A stretch of 64,000 nt of DNA from Hippophae tibetana (taxonomy: Eukaryota > Streptophyta > Magnoliopsida > Rosales > Elaeagnaceae). The first letter of the stretch is position 1; each line of letters starts with the position of its first letter. The DNA lies in contig CM072801.1 in the NCBI GenBank assembly GCA_037013495.1, positions 7,612,501-7,676,500 of the forward strand. Reading direction: 5' to 3'. A program made the translations under genes and the position numbers. A model generated the notes under the pieces. That model was not told the DNA's origin and ran no database searches. It worked only from the letters and a program-made list of their open reading frames with translations. Below are positions 24,600 to 38,740 of this stretch, in pieces.

Positions 24600-25265
24600 T
24601 TGAAATGTTTTCTATATAGTATTCAAAATGTTTAAAAAGTTTCAATTTAATCCTTTTAATACATTAAATGACAAAAAATAAGGATATTAAATTTGATAAC
24701 ATAGGTACTAAAATAGAACTAAACTTTTTTAAAATGAAAATGAGTAATATATGAATACCATTTCAAAACATGATCAAAAAGTAGATGAAGATTCGATGGA
24801 CAATCCTGACCAAAAATAAGCATATCATAAAAGTATAGAAAGCGAGTCAGAACTGCAATACCATAGGCAAGAAGATCGAAAGAAATATGTCATTATAATC
24901 TAAATACAAAACAAAAGTGGTGAAAAAGGATCATTTTGCAAACACCTAGAGTAAAAGCAAAATAACTATCGAAAGAACAATTAGTCAGGATTCTTATTGA
25001 AGCAAAAAGACATTGAATTCAACCAAGGAAAATACTATCAAAACAAAAGTATTGCATCACCTTTAAGATAAAATCACATCACATAGTGTCAAAAGCCTTG
25101 CAAATATCAATTTTAAATGCTACATTTCTACCATGACTTGTGGGTTGTATAATGTTAAAGTAATTTATAGACATTAACTATACCATTATGAATGTTACGG
25201 TCCAATGTACCCCTAAGCATCCATATAATCTATGTGATCAATTTAAACATAAAATTACCAAAAGC
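24600..25265 (-). mobile_element. Decayed L1-type LINE reverse-transcriptase fragment
   Basis: On the minus strand, 25120-25085 reads KIDICKAFDTM, matching the conserved D-x-x-KAFD block of plant L1 reverse transcriptases. Further along come phrases like PLSPFLF (in broken form) and, near 24835-24810, FYDMLIFG, matching the catalytic YADD-x-LIF block. The reading frame is interrupted by several stops and frameshifts, and neither an endonuclease domain nor a clear poly-A end was seen. It is an old 5'-truncated or internally deleted copy. Confidence 0.6.
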
Positions 25266-25267
25266 AA

Positions 25268-25350
25268 TGGGTTTGTATTGGTCTATTGTGTTTGCTTGAA
25301 AGTGCTTTTGTATTGGTCTATTGTGTTTACTTGAAAATGCTTGGGTATGA
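25268..25350. repeat. Tandem duplication, about 41 bp unit
   Basis: The phrase tttgtattggtctattgtgt, then ttgcttgaaagtgc, is repeated directly as tttgtattggtctattgtgt, then ttacttgaaaatgc. Confidence 0.8.
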
Positions 25351-26539
25351 AAATTAAAACAATTGAGTTCAAACTTGTATGTATCCTATTCTATTAATTT
25401 TCATCTATATACTTCACATATCAATAGTAGATTTAGAACAACTCAAATATTTAAGTGATACATATAGAATAATTCAGATAATTAATTGGTAGATATGAAA
25501 CAACTTATATAATTAATTAATATATTTAGAATAATATTATTGTTCCAAATACACTTAAATATCTGAATTATTTTAAATCTAGCACTTAACTAACTGATGT
25601 GCGATGTTGTTAGACAAAAACTAACAAAATGGTACAAGTGAAACAAATATAATAATTAGTTGATATAAACGAGATGAAAAATAGTTTAATAGTATGAACG
25701 AAACAAATGTAATAATTCAGCAACATTTTTGTAGATTTAATATAATATTTTTGAGAAAATAACATTTCTAACTTCTTAAAATTCCAATAACAAAAATATC
25801 ATATCTCGAGGAGAATATAACACGAGGTGATTTATTATTTTATTTTTGCTAAATTTTTTGGATGGTTATATCAATACAATTTTAAATTATCATTACATAA
25901 TAGTAATTTATTAATGATAATTTTATCTAATAAATATTTTATATATTTTTATTATAATAATAAAAAATTATGATCATATTTAAAAAAAATATATTTTTAA
26001 AGTTACATTTCAATCACATCAACTCATCAATTATCCTTTTGTTATTAAAAATTAGTTTTTGGGCTCAAATTTGATAACTATATAATAGTATTAATTATCA
26101 AGTAATAATAATTATTATTTTAATTTTTCTATTTTATGAAATAAAATAAAAAAGTTACTTTTATTACAATTGAAAATTAATTTTTAAATATTTTATAAAG
26201 TAGGTTGTATAATTTGTTACTTTTGTGATGAATAAATATATAATAGTAACTATATTATGAGAAATAGAATCCAAATACAATATAAACATGAATAATTTAT
26301 CATAATATTCAGAATAGTTATATAACTTTATTTAATAAATAAGTCAAACATAATAATAGAACAACATATGAACTTATTTAATAATTAATATTTTTAATGT
26401 CTAAGAAGTTAATCTTATATGAATGATAGACATAATTTAATTGAATTTAATAAATATTTATGCTTAAAATAATTTATACTGACGTGTTGTTCTTTTTAAT
26501 CAATATGAGATATAATATGATCTCGATATAAAATTTATT

Positions 26540-27240
26540 AGTTCAACAAAAATATGATATGTTCATAAAAATGTATTTATGAATCGAATACTCATTAAAT
26601 AAATAATCATCAATTCTGTAAATTATCATCCTTAATATAATAAAAATAATTGTATTATACAAAATAATTATTCATAAAAATGTATTTGTTATATGGACAT
26701 TCAATAGAAATATGATATGCTCACAAGTGAATTGATCGAACACTCATTAAATGAGAATCATTAACTGTATAAATTATTACTCTTAATGTAATTCAAATAA
26801 TTACGTTATACAAAATAATTATTAATAAAAATGTATTTGTTATATGAACATTCAACAAAAATATGGTATTCTTACAAGTGAATTGATCGAACACTCGTTA
26901 AATGAGAATCATTAACTGTATAAATTATTATTATTAACGTAATAAAAATAATTATTCATAAAAATGTATTTTTTATATGTACATTTTCACATTTATTGGA
27001 GTAAAAAAAAGAACATAAAAATGTATTTATTATATGAATATTGTTGTATTTATTCTTAAAAATGTGTTTATTATATGAGCATTAAACAAAAATATAATAT
27101 GCTAACAAGTAAACTGATCGAATAATCATTAATCATATGAATTGTTACATTTAATATAATAAAAATAATTATATTATAAAAAAATATATCTATTATATAA
27201 ATATTTTGCAATTTTTTATTGTAAAAACATTTACAAGAAA
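26540..27240. repeat. Diverged tandem array, unit about 151-158 bp
   Basis: Anchor caacaaaaatatgatatg recurs in variant form at about 26544, 26702, 26853 and 27084. Between anchors the order is constant: acaagtgaattgatcgaaca, ctcattaaatgagaatca, ttaactgtataaattatt, aataaaaataattat, ataaaaatgtatttgttata. The step before the last copy is longer (about 231), consistent with an insertion. The array is non-coding and about 80% A/T. Confidence 0.7.
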
Positions 27241-30200
27241 AATATAAAAATTAATTTATTATAAAAATATTTTGATATTTATTAGTATAAACAATAATAA
27301 AAAGTAAAAAAAGTTATGGTCCTCGATTAAGTATAGTATTACATTATATAAAATATTTATTTATAAAAAATGTATTTATTATATGGATATTTTTAAAAAA
27401 ATTGTTATAAAAATAACAAAAAAACATAAAATATATTTATTATATGAATATTTTAATATTTATTATGTAATAAATAATAAAATGTAAAAAAAAAGTGAGT
27501 AAGTAATCTATGGTGAACGACAAGCATAAGAGCTTTTTATATTTATACTTTATTATAAAGAGAAGAGTTGATTTTGTTTGATGAAACTATTTATTTGATT
27601 ATATTTCGTTTATCGATTTATTTATTTTTAATATTTTTTATTTCAATTACACTTATGTAAAATTAACGGATAGAGTTGCTTTCTTATTTTTATTTAATTT
27701 TTTAATTGCTAAAATCTAATTTCTTAATCTACCAATGCCTCTGCCGTACTTTTCTCAAAACATGAATAAACTATTCATCTCTTTTCTTTGGAAAAAAATG
27801 GACAGAGTTGATAATCATTCAATCAAAGTCATGTTTAAAACAATGTCAGATTTTATATTTACTTTATAGAGAGATTGTATTATCATAAATTATTTAAAAA
27901 ATATGATTTAAAATATTTTTTTATTAATTTATTAAAAGTTTAAATAATGATTTTTTTAATTTTATAGAAAAATAAATAAATAAATTTGATATAAACTATT
28001 TTATTATTTTTACAATCGTCTTTTTGAAGTATAATGCTTTAAAGATGCTACTATTTATTATAAACAATAACAAGCTATAACTCAACTATACAATGCTCCT
28101 TCCCCATTCTCCGTTCATAATTTAAAATTTAATTATTATCACTACTTAAAATACTTACAGAGATATATTGGAGTTTTACGATAAGCAGTAAATGAAAATT
28201 TATAAAAACAGTAAATTAATAACAAATATTTTACATTGAAAAATTAAAAATTTTGAGTCAATAAATTATAATTATGTAAAAAGAGAAAATAAAAAATATA
28301 TATAACAAAAAATACTTAATATTTTTATATTAAACAACATTGAGAGTATCTTATTATAAATTAATTTCAAATAATAACAATAAATTATAAAATAATTATA
28401 AGATTTTAGATTTTTATAATTTAAATAAATATTTTGAATGATTTTTATAAAATACAAATTATTAATATTTTAATAAAATAAAAAATATATAATATATTGC
28501 CTATAATTAGTTTAAATTTAAATGTAATTAAATTTATAAAAATATTAATTTTTTATATTTATTAAAATATAATATATAATTTTGAAAAACATGGAAATAA
28601 ACACATCTCTATCATTATTTCATCTCATATTATAAAATTTAAATCATTATTTTTTATTTTATTTTTCACATCTTTATCTTTAATTAAATAATTATTTAAG
28701 ATTTATCCAACATAAATGGTTGAAATTTTTAATTAAATATGCTTAAAATTTAATATTTAAGTATTAATTACCTGTTAAAGAACACAATACTAATCCTTGA
28801 CTTACAAGTCGAAAAACTAATTATCTCCCGTGAGCGTATATAATATTATATTGCAATCATTTATGTAGATGCAATGTTTTTCTTCGATTAAAATGGGCCA
28901 ATTATTAACACCTCGTGATTTCAAAATCGAAAATACTTTTTTAATTAATGGCAACTGGCATTGTTCACACGTCAGGTTATCATTAATTTTTTCCCACGTA
29001 ATATATCCTAATTATTTTAAAATTTAAAAAATATGATTAGTTTTTAAATAAAATACTAAATCCTTAATATTTCTCTAGAATATAACAAACCTTATCTTAT
29101 TTAAGTTATTTCAGAACTAGTTTAGCAATATATATATATATATATATATTCTGAAATATTTTAACATTTCTCTTATTTAAAAAATATGCTTGATAAAGTT
29201 GTGATGTATTAACACCTCCTAGTTTGTATTATTTTATTGGTTACTTTTTAATTTATTTTTATTGTAATTATTAAATTTTTTAGATACAACTATTAAGCTT
29301 AACAGTATAAAATTGTGTTAATAAAAGTATAATATTTTAATACATTTAATTATTTAATTATTTAATTTTTAATCCTTTAATAATATTTAGTTTTATAACT
29401 TTAAAAAATATATACTCTTATATGTCGTAAAAAAATAAACATGCTTTTCTAAAAGATTAAAAATAAAATTTTATATGTAAAGAGTATTGTATTATACAAT
29501 TAAATTTAATGTTTATACTTTTAAAATAAATTGTTTATTATAATAATAATGATTATTATTTTAAAAATATGATTACTCTTAATTAATTTATATAACATAT
29601 ATAATTACTCTTCGGTTGTTTTTATTTATTCATAAATATTTCCATGAGTGGCACGACATAATCATGCTGTCGGTTTATTGAACTAGCAAAGAAAATATCA
29701 CAATAAATTTTACATCAAAATATATAATTCCAAAATTCAAACCATATATACTTTTAACAGAAAATGACTTTGTTTTCTCACATTCAGAATTACTGTATGT
29801 TAAACAGTTATTTTTAACAAGAAAATGACAACTTGTTATTGGCTTGTCTTTTCAGAGTACTTAGAGATGTTAATGTTTAAAAAAAAAAACATGTTTTGCA
29901 ATCCTATGTAAATGTTGTGTATGCTGTTTTGTCGGTTATTAAAATAATATACAAAGTTTTAAATGTATAATTAAAAACTAATTGTAACATTACTGATTAA
30001 TAATAGATAATTAAATTTGAATATGTGTATTATTATACAATAAATTCCTTTTTTTTTAAATATTAATGAAGCTTGAACTCTGAAGAGTGATCCAAAAAGA
30101 AATGTTATTTTTAATATATAAATAATATATTTGACTAATACTGTATATGCAATATTAAAGATTTGAATATACAAATAAAATACATAAAAAATAAATTAGC

Positions 30201-31690
30201 TTTACATATTATAGAGCATCATTATAAAATATAAAAATCATCAAACTTATACTAAAAGTAGCAATATGTTATGAAAATATGAATTTAACTAAACCTAAGT
30301 CATAACATTGAACAAAATCAAAATAATTTAAGTGATAATTTTTATCCTCGTAAAATAGGATTAGTGATTTTTTTTAATAGTCGAATTACGTTAACATTCA
30401 AATTGAGCCATCTAGATGTGATAATATGATGTTTGAGATAATAGATTTAGAAATTTTTTATTTTTAAAACTTAAAATATTAATTTTTAGAATAATTAAAT
30501 ATTATTTTGAAAATAATAACTTTTATTTTTACAATAAATTGACTTAATTTTAATTTTATAAGTATATTATAACACTTCTAAAATAGTAATTTATCTGTGC
30601 TAATCCAACGTGTAAACTAGAGTACCCGAATAATTTCCGAGGGAGTCATAAAAATAGATTTTTAGAAAAAATATAGTATGAATATTATTGTTTAAGTTTT
30701 AGGGATGGTTTAATACTTTTATTTAAAAAATATATATGTAAATTATTTATTTGTAAAAAAAATATCAAATAATAATAAAATTAACTTTTATTATATGTTT
30801 TATTAGATATAATGAAATAACACATATATGCTTATATTCTATAATGACATATTTAAATTTTTTAATAATTTTTTTTATTAAAATTAAATAAAAATTTTAT
30901 TTATTGAAATTTTTTAAATTTGAAATAAAATTTTTATAATTTTTTTAACTAATATTAATTATATATAATAAGTGTTATTTTATTATATTTAATAAAAAAA
31001 TAATTTTATTTTATTGTACATGTTTTTGATGAAAAAAATTAAATAACATATTTTTTACAAATAAAAAAAAGCTTAAATTTTTCTTAAACTTAAATACTAA
31101 ATCGAGATTATTCCAACTCTTAGCATAGGATTTTTTTAGTTCATAACTAACAATGCCTATTTTGACCCAGAGAAGACTCATCTTTTTCTCTAATTCGGTT
31201 AATTTATAGGATGATAAATTCTTTAAATATTTTATTTATATATTAAGATATTTTGTTCATATGATTTTATTAAATACATATAAATAATTTAATTTTTTAA
31301 AAATTATATATTTTAATCAAATAATTATAAAATTATATAAAGTATCTAAATAACACAATTTTTAAATCGAGCTAATTTTTCCTAATTTATATTAAGGCTA
31401 TGTCTTGTATTGTGATTATCTGATAATTACTCTTCCCTCTCTTTCTCAATACGTCGCTCCAAATGATAAGGAACAAGGACTTTGTGGGCTTCCGTGGTCC
31501 ACTCAACCACAAATATAACTTGTGTTCTGTATTAGAGGTGTAATAGCTTCTCAACTAATGACCCCCGTGGAGGTTTCGCTCTCTTCCTTCTTCATTTACC
31601 ATATGTCCTTTAGTCAATATTCTCTACCTGGCGTTTGGTTTATGATAGCATAAGAATTTTTTCCATCTGGGTTTTTGGGTCTTGCTCATA

Positions 31691-34600
31691 ATGATATCGT
31701 CATGCCACAATCTTGATTTAGGAAGGACTGTGGTAGATTTAGTTGCTTGTGGGTGCTCTTCCAGTGTTTCATTTGAAAAGTCTTTAGTAAAAAATCACAA
31801 AAAATCATTTTGTAAGAGCAATAATCACATTTATGGGGCTTTGAAATTGCTTTCTCGTCGGGGCCGAACACGTTGTCGGGTTTCTTCTATGAAAACGACA
31901 GAGGCTCTGTCTAATGGTATACTGATTCAATCTACATCTCTATTTTATTAATAAGATACTAGAAAATTTAAATCTTAGTTTTGGTTTTCTTTTGGTGCTT
32001 TGGATGGTCATTGTAGGTGTTGGTCAAGTTCCTCCACCAGTGTTGGACTTGGAGTCAAAACGGCCCATTTCACTGACAAGTATGTTTGAGGTGGTTGCTG
32101 ATGACCTTCAAACTTTGAACCGAAATCTTCAGTCGGTGAGTATCCATTTACATGAAAAATGAAGAAGACTATGTCTTGATTTGAACTGCTTCTTTTTTTT
32201 ATCACAAAGTGCTTTTAGATGGGCCAAACTACTTCAAATGGTGTTTTTGGAATATCTAAGAAAAGGTGATTTCAAAAGTTTGTGAAGCCACTGTTAATGC
32301 TCTTAGGAGAAGTACTTATTATTTGCTCATTAATATCATTTTTAACAATTTTATGTCAAATACCCAAAAGCTTATCTTAAAATCTCCTTTTACCAAACTA
32401 CTTCATTAAAATCACTTCTTTTTAGACAACTTTCAAGTAAAGAACACCCGGCCCTATTTTGCATTCCTACTCGGCATGGTACTATTCAATTTTTGCTAAT
32501 GCTTCGTGGTGATTCCTTGATGTTATTAGTTATTGTTTTAGTCGTATACTCGTAGCTACTATAAGCAAGTGAATGTATTGTATGGTTTTTTAACTCTCTT
32601 TATGTGTGTAGTTTCATTATAACTCTCTTTAGGAGAAAATATTCATTTTTTTTATAACGTAAATGAACATACGATTTTTAATGTCGTAAAAAAATAAAAA
32701 TATGTTTTTTTTAACTCGGGGAGGATTAAGAGTGAAATCAGTTGAATAATTTGGTCATTTATGCAACAGAGGTTATTATTTATTATGCTTCAGATTTGTA
32801 AGCACTAATGAGATGTAAGCAGTAATCTGTTGTATAATGAGAAAGGGTGTGCCGTACTAATTGGTTATCGTGGTAACTTTGGCAGTGGTGTGGACTGTGT
32901 TATGGTGTGGTATGGTAGTCTTTGTTGAATTTTACGAGTAAAAAATGTTGGAGTGCATAGGTCATATGATGATGTTGGAGACAGTGAAGAAGATAGTTCA
33001 TTTGTAGAATATGCAAAAGGAAGATACTTTAGTTATAATCTAATAACTATGTGTAGCATTCGATATTTGAATTTTGTTGTAAGGAGGGCTAGAGAACATG
33101 TTCTGAATAGAGTATAACTACAATACAATAATATGCTCCTTAATGATTTTGATAAATTGTGATGACTTGACATTTGCACACCTCTTTCTTTTTATCTTGA
33201 GCTCCTTGCTATGCTTATATGCATATCAACCTCGATTTCATACTACTTTCTCTAGAGAAAAGTGCACTGTTAAGAAGTTTTTCCTTCATTTGTATCTGAT
33301 GACTGATGAAAATGGAACCTGTAGATAGTTGGTGCAGAAAACCCAGTTTTGATGTCTGCTGCCGAGCAGATCTTTGGTGCTGGTGGCAAGAGAATGAGAC
33401 CAGCTTTAGTTTTTCTAGTGTCCAGAGCAACAGCTGAACTAATTGGATTGAAGTGAGTGTGATCTGAATAATTCTCTTCCATAGTTCTGTTACTTTGTAC
33501 TTTATAATGTTGCACATGTATAAGCTTTCTGTACCCTCTCTAGGGAACTTACCAAAGAGCACAGGCGTTTGGCAGAGATTATAGAGATGATTCATACTGC
33601 AAGCCTTATACATGACGATGTATTGGATGAGAGTGATATGAGAAGAGGTATTCCTCATGTTCATTGAAATTCAGTGGTAGAATCTTTGATGTCTTTAGTC
33701 ATTCATCATTGATCATTATTAGATGCTGCTTATATAATCATCAAAGTCCATGATTCTATCACCTCTCTTCTGAAAGTTCAAGTCAGAACATTGAGTACCT
33801 CTGTGTATCTTAGGATCATGTTAGAAGTCTGTCATTTTCCTAAATCTTCAGCTTTTGCATGGATTTGAGACTGACACAATTTACCATAACAACTCAAGAT
33901 TTTGCGAGGATTGCTGACCAACATAACATATTGGTATAAACATATAGCACTTGTGTAATGGGCTTCACATAATAAACGATCTGGTTTACATCTGGAACTT
34001 ACGTAGGTAGACAATCATACAAATAAGTTCCTTCTGATTAATGAATAACATCTGAGTTTTTGTATTGTAGCCTTGTTATATTAGTTTCAGGACAATAATA
34101 TAACATAACATCAGCAAAGTTTCAGATGATCACTTGCTTGAACTGCCTTTGTCAGTTCTTTACCTTAACTGACCTAAACTGTGCTATTGTTCTGAATTTT
34201 ACTAACTGATGCACTTACAAAATAAAAATAAATGCTTAATGTTCCTTCCCTTTCATTTTACCCAATATTAAATGTTTGCAGGGAAAGAAACTGTGCATCA
34301 ATTGTATGGTACAAGAGTGGCAGTGTTAGCTGGAGACTTTATGTTTGCACAATCGTCGTGGTATCTTGCAAATCTTGAAAACCTGGAAGTCATTAAGCTC
34401 ATCAGTCAGGTAAGTTACTGCAAGCTTAATATTGCACCTTGTTTTCTGAAGGAGATTTTGATTTGAAAATAGGAAAGAAATAGTTTTACACACTGCAATG
34501 TATCGTTTACACGTAATTGTATTAGTGCTGTGGCAGGTTATCAAAGATTTTGCAAGTGGCGAAATAAAGCAAGCATCTAGCTTGTTTGACTGTGATGTTA

Positions 34601-35085
34601 GACTTGAGGAGTATTTGATCAAGAGTTACTATAAAACGGCCTCCTTAATAGCAGCAAGTACCAAAGGAGCTGCAATTTTTAGCGGGGTTGATAGATATAT
34701 ATCCGAGAAAATGTATGAGTATGGAAAGAATCTTGGACTGTCCTTCCAAGTTGTAGATGACATATTGGATTTCACACAGTCAACTGAGCAGCTAGGAAAG
34801 CCTGCTGGTAGTGATCTTGCAAAAGGTAACCTGACTGCACCAGTAATATTTGCATTGGAGAAAGAGCCAAAGCTAAGGTATTTAATTGAATCCGAGTTCA
34901 CGGAGACTGGGTCACTCGATGAAGCTATCCAATTGATAAAAAATTGTGGGGGAATTGAGAAGGCACAGGATTTAGCGAGACATAAAGCTGTTCTTGCAAT
35001 ACAAAATCTTCAATGTCTTCCTAAAAGTCCCTTTCGGGTAGGTCTCGAGGACATAGTGTTGTATAATCTTGAACGGATTACTTGA
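31691..35085 (+). CDS. SPS: Solanesyl diphosphate synthase (long-chain trans-prenyltransferase), plastid
   Basis: Makes the C45 solanesyl side chain of plastoquinone-9 by adding IPP units to an allylic starter. Six exons: 31691-31916, 32017-32135, 33325-33452, 33544-33647, 34282-34409, 34537-35085; phases fit, 417 aa. The ATG at 31691 follows a frame whose earlier codons lack ATG. The first about 75 residues are Ser/Arg/Lys-rich, as in a plastid transit peptide. Signatures: [13 protein letters not shown], first aspartate-rich motif DDVLD (182-186) in exon 4, second motif DDILD (309-313) in exon 6, plus [18 protein letters not shown]. All Mg-binding aspartates are present. It resembles Arabidopsis SPS1/SPS2; which one cannot be told. 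Intron 2 (32136-33324) carries a possible MITE. Confidence 0.93.
32205..32455. mobile_element. MITE-like element in solanesyl synthase intron 2
   Basis: One end reads tgcttttagatgggccaaac and the other, in reverse complement, gggccgggtgttctttactt; inside are tracts such as aaaaggtgatttcaaaagt and ttttaccaaactacttcatt that partly pair. It resembles the element in kinase intron 2 in word content. No target duplication was identified. Confidence 0.35.
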
Positions 35086-37612
35086 TTTCATCCCGTTCTG
35101 AAGCATATGGCAATGCTTCACTGAAGATATGGTGTAGACAGGATTTCTTTCAGCTATATTGGAAGGTTAATTTGGGGGCGTCTGCTACTGGTCGGTATAT
35201 ACTCAATAATTCTCAGAACATCCATAATGCTTCTGCCAATGACAAGATGCTTGTAACTAACAGGCTCTACATTCTATATAGATTATAGAAAGTGTTGAAC
35301 TATTGCTTTAGCTCATTGTATTGTTTAATCAAATTTGATTTATTACACAATTACAAAATAAATTATTTTCATAAATTTTCAAGTAAGATAAATCCCATGA
35401 GATAACTAAGTTTAGCAATCATTTATATGTAGGTATGTTTGGCTCGTCAAATATGCCAACTATTTTGAGCTTACGATCAAATGGTACCGAGAAAGGTGTA
35501 TACGGTCTGATTCGGTTTAATAGTTTTAAAAAGATATTAAAATTAGATCGAATTATTTATGCTTACATAATCAATATTACTAATCTTAGTTCTTACATCT
35601 TAATTTTAAGAGTAATGTTAATTTATATTAATTAAAAAAATATTAAATTAAAAATATAATATATATGTTATAAAAATTGGATATCATATATTAATGGAAC
35701 TAATTAAATATTTTCTTTTATGATATATTAATTATTGACATAAGGAATTGTAATAAATTGTGTATAAAACTAAAAAATTTATCCTATCCCTTTTTCAATA
35801 TTATAAAAAAATTATTTTTAATTAATTTATATATTTATAATAGGAATAAATTTTAATATATATATAAATTTATTTTTAATAGTTATTTTTATTAACTTAT
35901 ATAGATAATCATTTCGGTTTTGTAGTTCTATGTATTCTTCTTCCTTTTATTCTTTTATTCCTTTAACTTAATTTATTAACTATTATAAATATATTATTTA
36001 ACTGTAAAATTATAGTTATGTATTTTTTTACATATCACTTAAATATAAAATTATTATAGTATACTTTCTATGAATCAAAATATATTTAAATAATTGTATT
36101 TATTTATTTTTATTAAGTAGGATTTACTCGTGATATAAATGGTATAACTCTTCCTAAATCTAATCCAACCAGTATAAATTCAAGTTTAAATTTCATATTT
36201 ATAATATTTTCATTATTTAATAAAAAAAAACTTAATTGTTTTTTTTTAATTTAATCTATTGTCGCATAATTAAACTTAATAATTGATTATGAGTTTATAA
36301 CTTGTCTAATTTATATACTAAATAAATTATATATAAATAATTTTTTTTATATTTATGACAATTTAAATAAATTTTATTTTTATTTTTAAAATCAAATAAC
36401 ATAATTGGAAAGCATAATACTTTATTTTGCAATAATCTCACATGTTAATATTATCGAGCTTCAAGCATGTTTTAATTCCCGTAAAAGTTGTATAATCTAT
36501 TTATTTTAGTTTGAAGTCCGAAGGATTACAAAATGTTATTATAAACCCACATAAACAAATAAAAATAAATTAAAAAACTTAAATTCATTTTCGTAAAGGA
36601 TCACGGATATGTTCTAATATTTTTTTGTTTATATTATCTAAATCAAATAACATAACGACAGGACTTACAACTAAAACATGTTCATCTTGTATTATGCCGA
36701 CCAATATATAAGTTTCATTATGATTGATAATATTGTTATAAAGACACGTAAACAAATAAAAATACCTTTAAAAAGTCAAATCTAATTTTATATTCTTATA
36801 TAATATTTAAAATTTAAAATTTGATTTTTAAAATATAAAAATAAATAAATAAGTATAAATTAGAACTTAATACAATTATAATAAATACATGTATCTTTTA
36901 AATAAATATATTAAAAAATTTAAATTCAAAAACTTCATTATTTATAATTTAGTTACATTAAAAAAAATACTAACTTTAGTTTTTAGGTAAATTTATATTT
37001 TTAAAATAAATAAATTAAACATATATATAATTCAATTGGACAATAGTTTAATTTTTTCTATTATTTCATTATTTATTTTTAAAATCATTAAACAATTATA
37101 TATACGCATACATATTTTATACATATAATCCACGTAAAAAAACTTATATTATAAAGAAATTTATAATATTATTTAAAATTTTATATTTGTATCAGTTATA
37201 TATTTTATTAATTAATTATTTAATTTTTTTTAATTAATTTTAAAAATAGAGCACGTGCCTTTGTATTTACTATTCTAATACACAACTCGGTTTTGAATTC
37301 TTATTATGATTTGTAGCCTCAATCATCACACAATGCATGTAATGCCTTTTCAAGCTGATTTGTAGCTTGGATTGATGATGTTGATTGTCATAAGCTCATG
37401 ACAAGGTGTATTGAAAGAATTAAGTAGTTAAAAATTTAATATTTCCCAGTAAATATGTTTGGGATAGATATTTAGATTGTGAATGATTTTTTTTAAACAC
37501 TTAAAAAAAATGGACGAAAATAAGAGATTAATAATTATCTATAATATTTTTTTATTTACCACTAAATTTTAAACTAACCTTAAATTCTAATTCTTGAACC
37601 AAAAAATTTAAA

Positions 37613-37615
<3 letters not shown>

Positions 37616-37661
<46 letters not shown>
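37616..37661. repeat. (TA)n microsatellite
   Basis: About 23 uninterrupted TA dinucleotides. Shorter TA runs lie near 17608, 23151, 29128, 43110, 45621, 46563 and 48522. Confidence 0.95.
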
Positions 37662-37665
<4 letters not shown>

Positions 37666-37689
37666 TGTAAAAACTCATGCTATATTACT

Positions 37690-38010
37690 CGTAAAACCAA
37701 TATATGGCCCAATTACATAATAGGGCCGACAACGTGAAAAATGGAGGCACCCACCAATCATAAATAGAAGTGATAATTAAGGCTATCGTTTTCATTGCCT
37801 TTTGAGAGAACAACTCGTCTGTGCTTCTACGGCGGTGGCTCTGTTGTTCCGTTGCCGGCATATACAAATCTCTCTTTCTTCCAATCAATTTCGTTCAAAG
37901 ACGATTGGTTCCTCTGTTATATCTTTACAGAGATTTAGAAAGGTTTTATATATCTCTTTTCCAGTTATTCTGATTTTCACTTCTACTCTTTAGATTATTA
38001 TTTTTCTTAA
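37690..38010. promoter_or_regulatory. Promoter/leader-like island without a downstream gene
   Basis: A short GC-richer stretch includes ATATATGGCCCAATTAC and ATAGGGCCGAC. GGCCCA (site II-type) elements are typical of promoters of plant translation and mitochondrial genes. It is followed by a pyrimidine-rich, leader-like sequence (tctctctttcttccaatcaa) and a possible donor/acceptor pair (agaaaggtttt ... cttttccag). No conserved reading frame follows. It may be a promoter of a non-coding transcript or a remnant of a lost gene. Confidence 0.3.
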
Positions 38011-38654
38011 TTTATTAATGGCGGCTCCAATGGGCTCTCGTTTTGAAATAAGTGTACGAGTGCTCAATTTCACCCTGCCAATATGTGTTTTTGGGCAGTC
38101 TCGACTCTAATAAAGGTTTATACATGTTCTCTCATGTATTAATTTACGAAAACTGCCCTAAGTTTTTATACCACTATCACAACTTTTATACGCGATTCGT
38201 GAAAATTTGTCTTTATTTTCTAAGGGTTTCTACTTTTACTAGCATATTATTTGATTGTTTTCCTTTCTAAATCTGTTGTAATGCTTTATCTGAAAAAAAG
38301 GAATTTGTTTTTCCTATAATTTTTCTTCATCTATTTTCCAATTTAATGCCGAATGCTTTCTCCAGCTAGTGTTATGAATCTGGGTTCTCGTTTAGGCACA
38401 AATAAATGGTGTTATTATCCAAGAACACCAAGCTCCTTCCCCATCTTCAATAGAGAAATGTCATATTCTTTTTGGTCTTTTTTTTCCCTTTAAGCTCTCT
38501 AATTTGCTTTTTACTCCATTAAAAATGATTTTAGAGCACAAATTTATGCTTATACATGATCTCAAGGTCATTTACCAAAATCTTCATTCAGTTTAAGTCT
38601 CTTCACGCAAATTCTCGCGGCCTTTCTTGTCTTTTTCCTGGAGAAATTTACGGA

Positions 38655-38740
38655 CTCGCTCGATCGATTAATTCTTTGCTGGATTGATTGACTCATTAAA
38701 ACTACGAATCAAAAACTAGATCGATCGATCAAGTTACCTA
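38655..38740. repeat. TCGATCGATC motif cluster
   Basis: Reads gctcgatcgattaattcttt and then ctagatcgatcgatcaagtt. A little further on, ttttgatgcttgatcac matches the phrase tttggtgcttgatcac inside the LTR at 54231-55047, so this is probably a diverged piece of that repeat family. Confidence 0.4.

Larger units (their letters stand above)
22624..31690. other. 9-kb AT-rich spacer between X8 gene and solanesyl synthase
   Basis: No host gene was recognised. It contains short tandem duplications (22803-22878, 24044-24230, 25268-25350), a decayed LINE (about 24.6-25.3 kb, minus), a diverged tandem array with period about 155 bp (26.5-27.2 kb), a TA run at 29128-29150, and long stretches of A/T with small non-coding open frames. 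The 31.4-31.69 kb part is GC-richer and is probably the promoter and leader of the synthase gene. Confidence 0.6.

Noticed and set aside
26400-31400. Many 60-70 codon frames in the AT-rich spacer
   Set aside because: Rich in Ile, Asn, Lys, Tyr and Phe, as expected of chance frames in A/T DNA; no motif or splice pattern.
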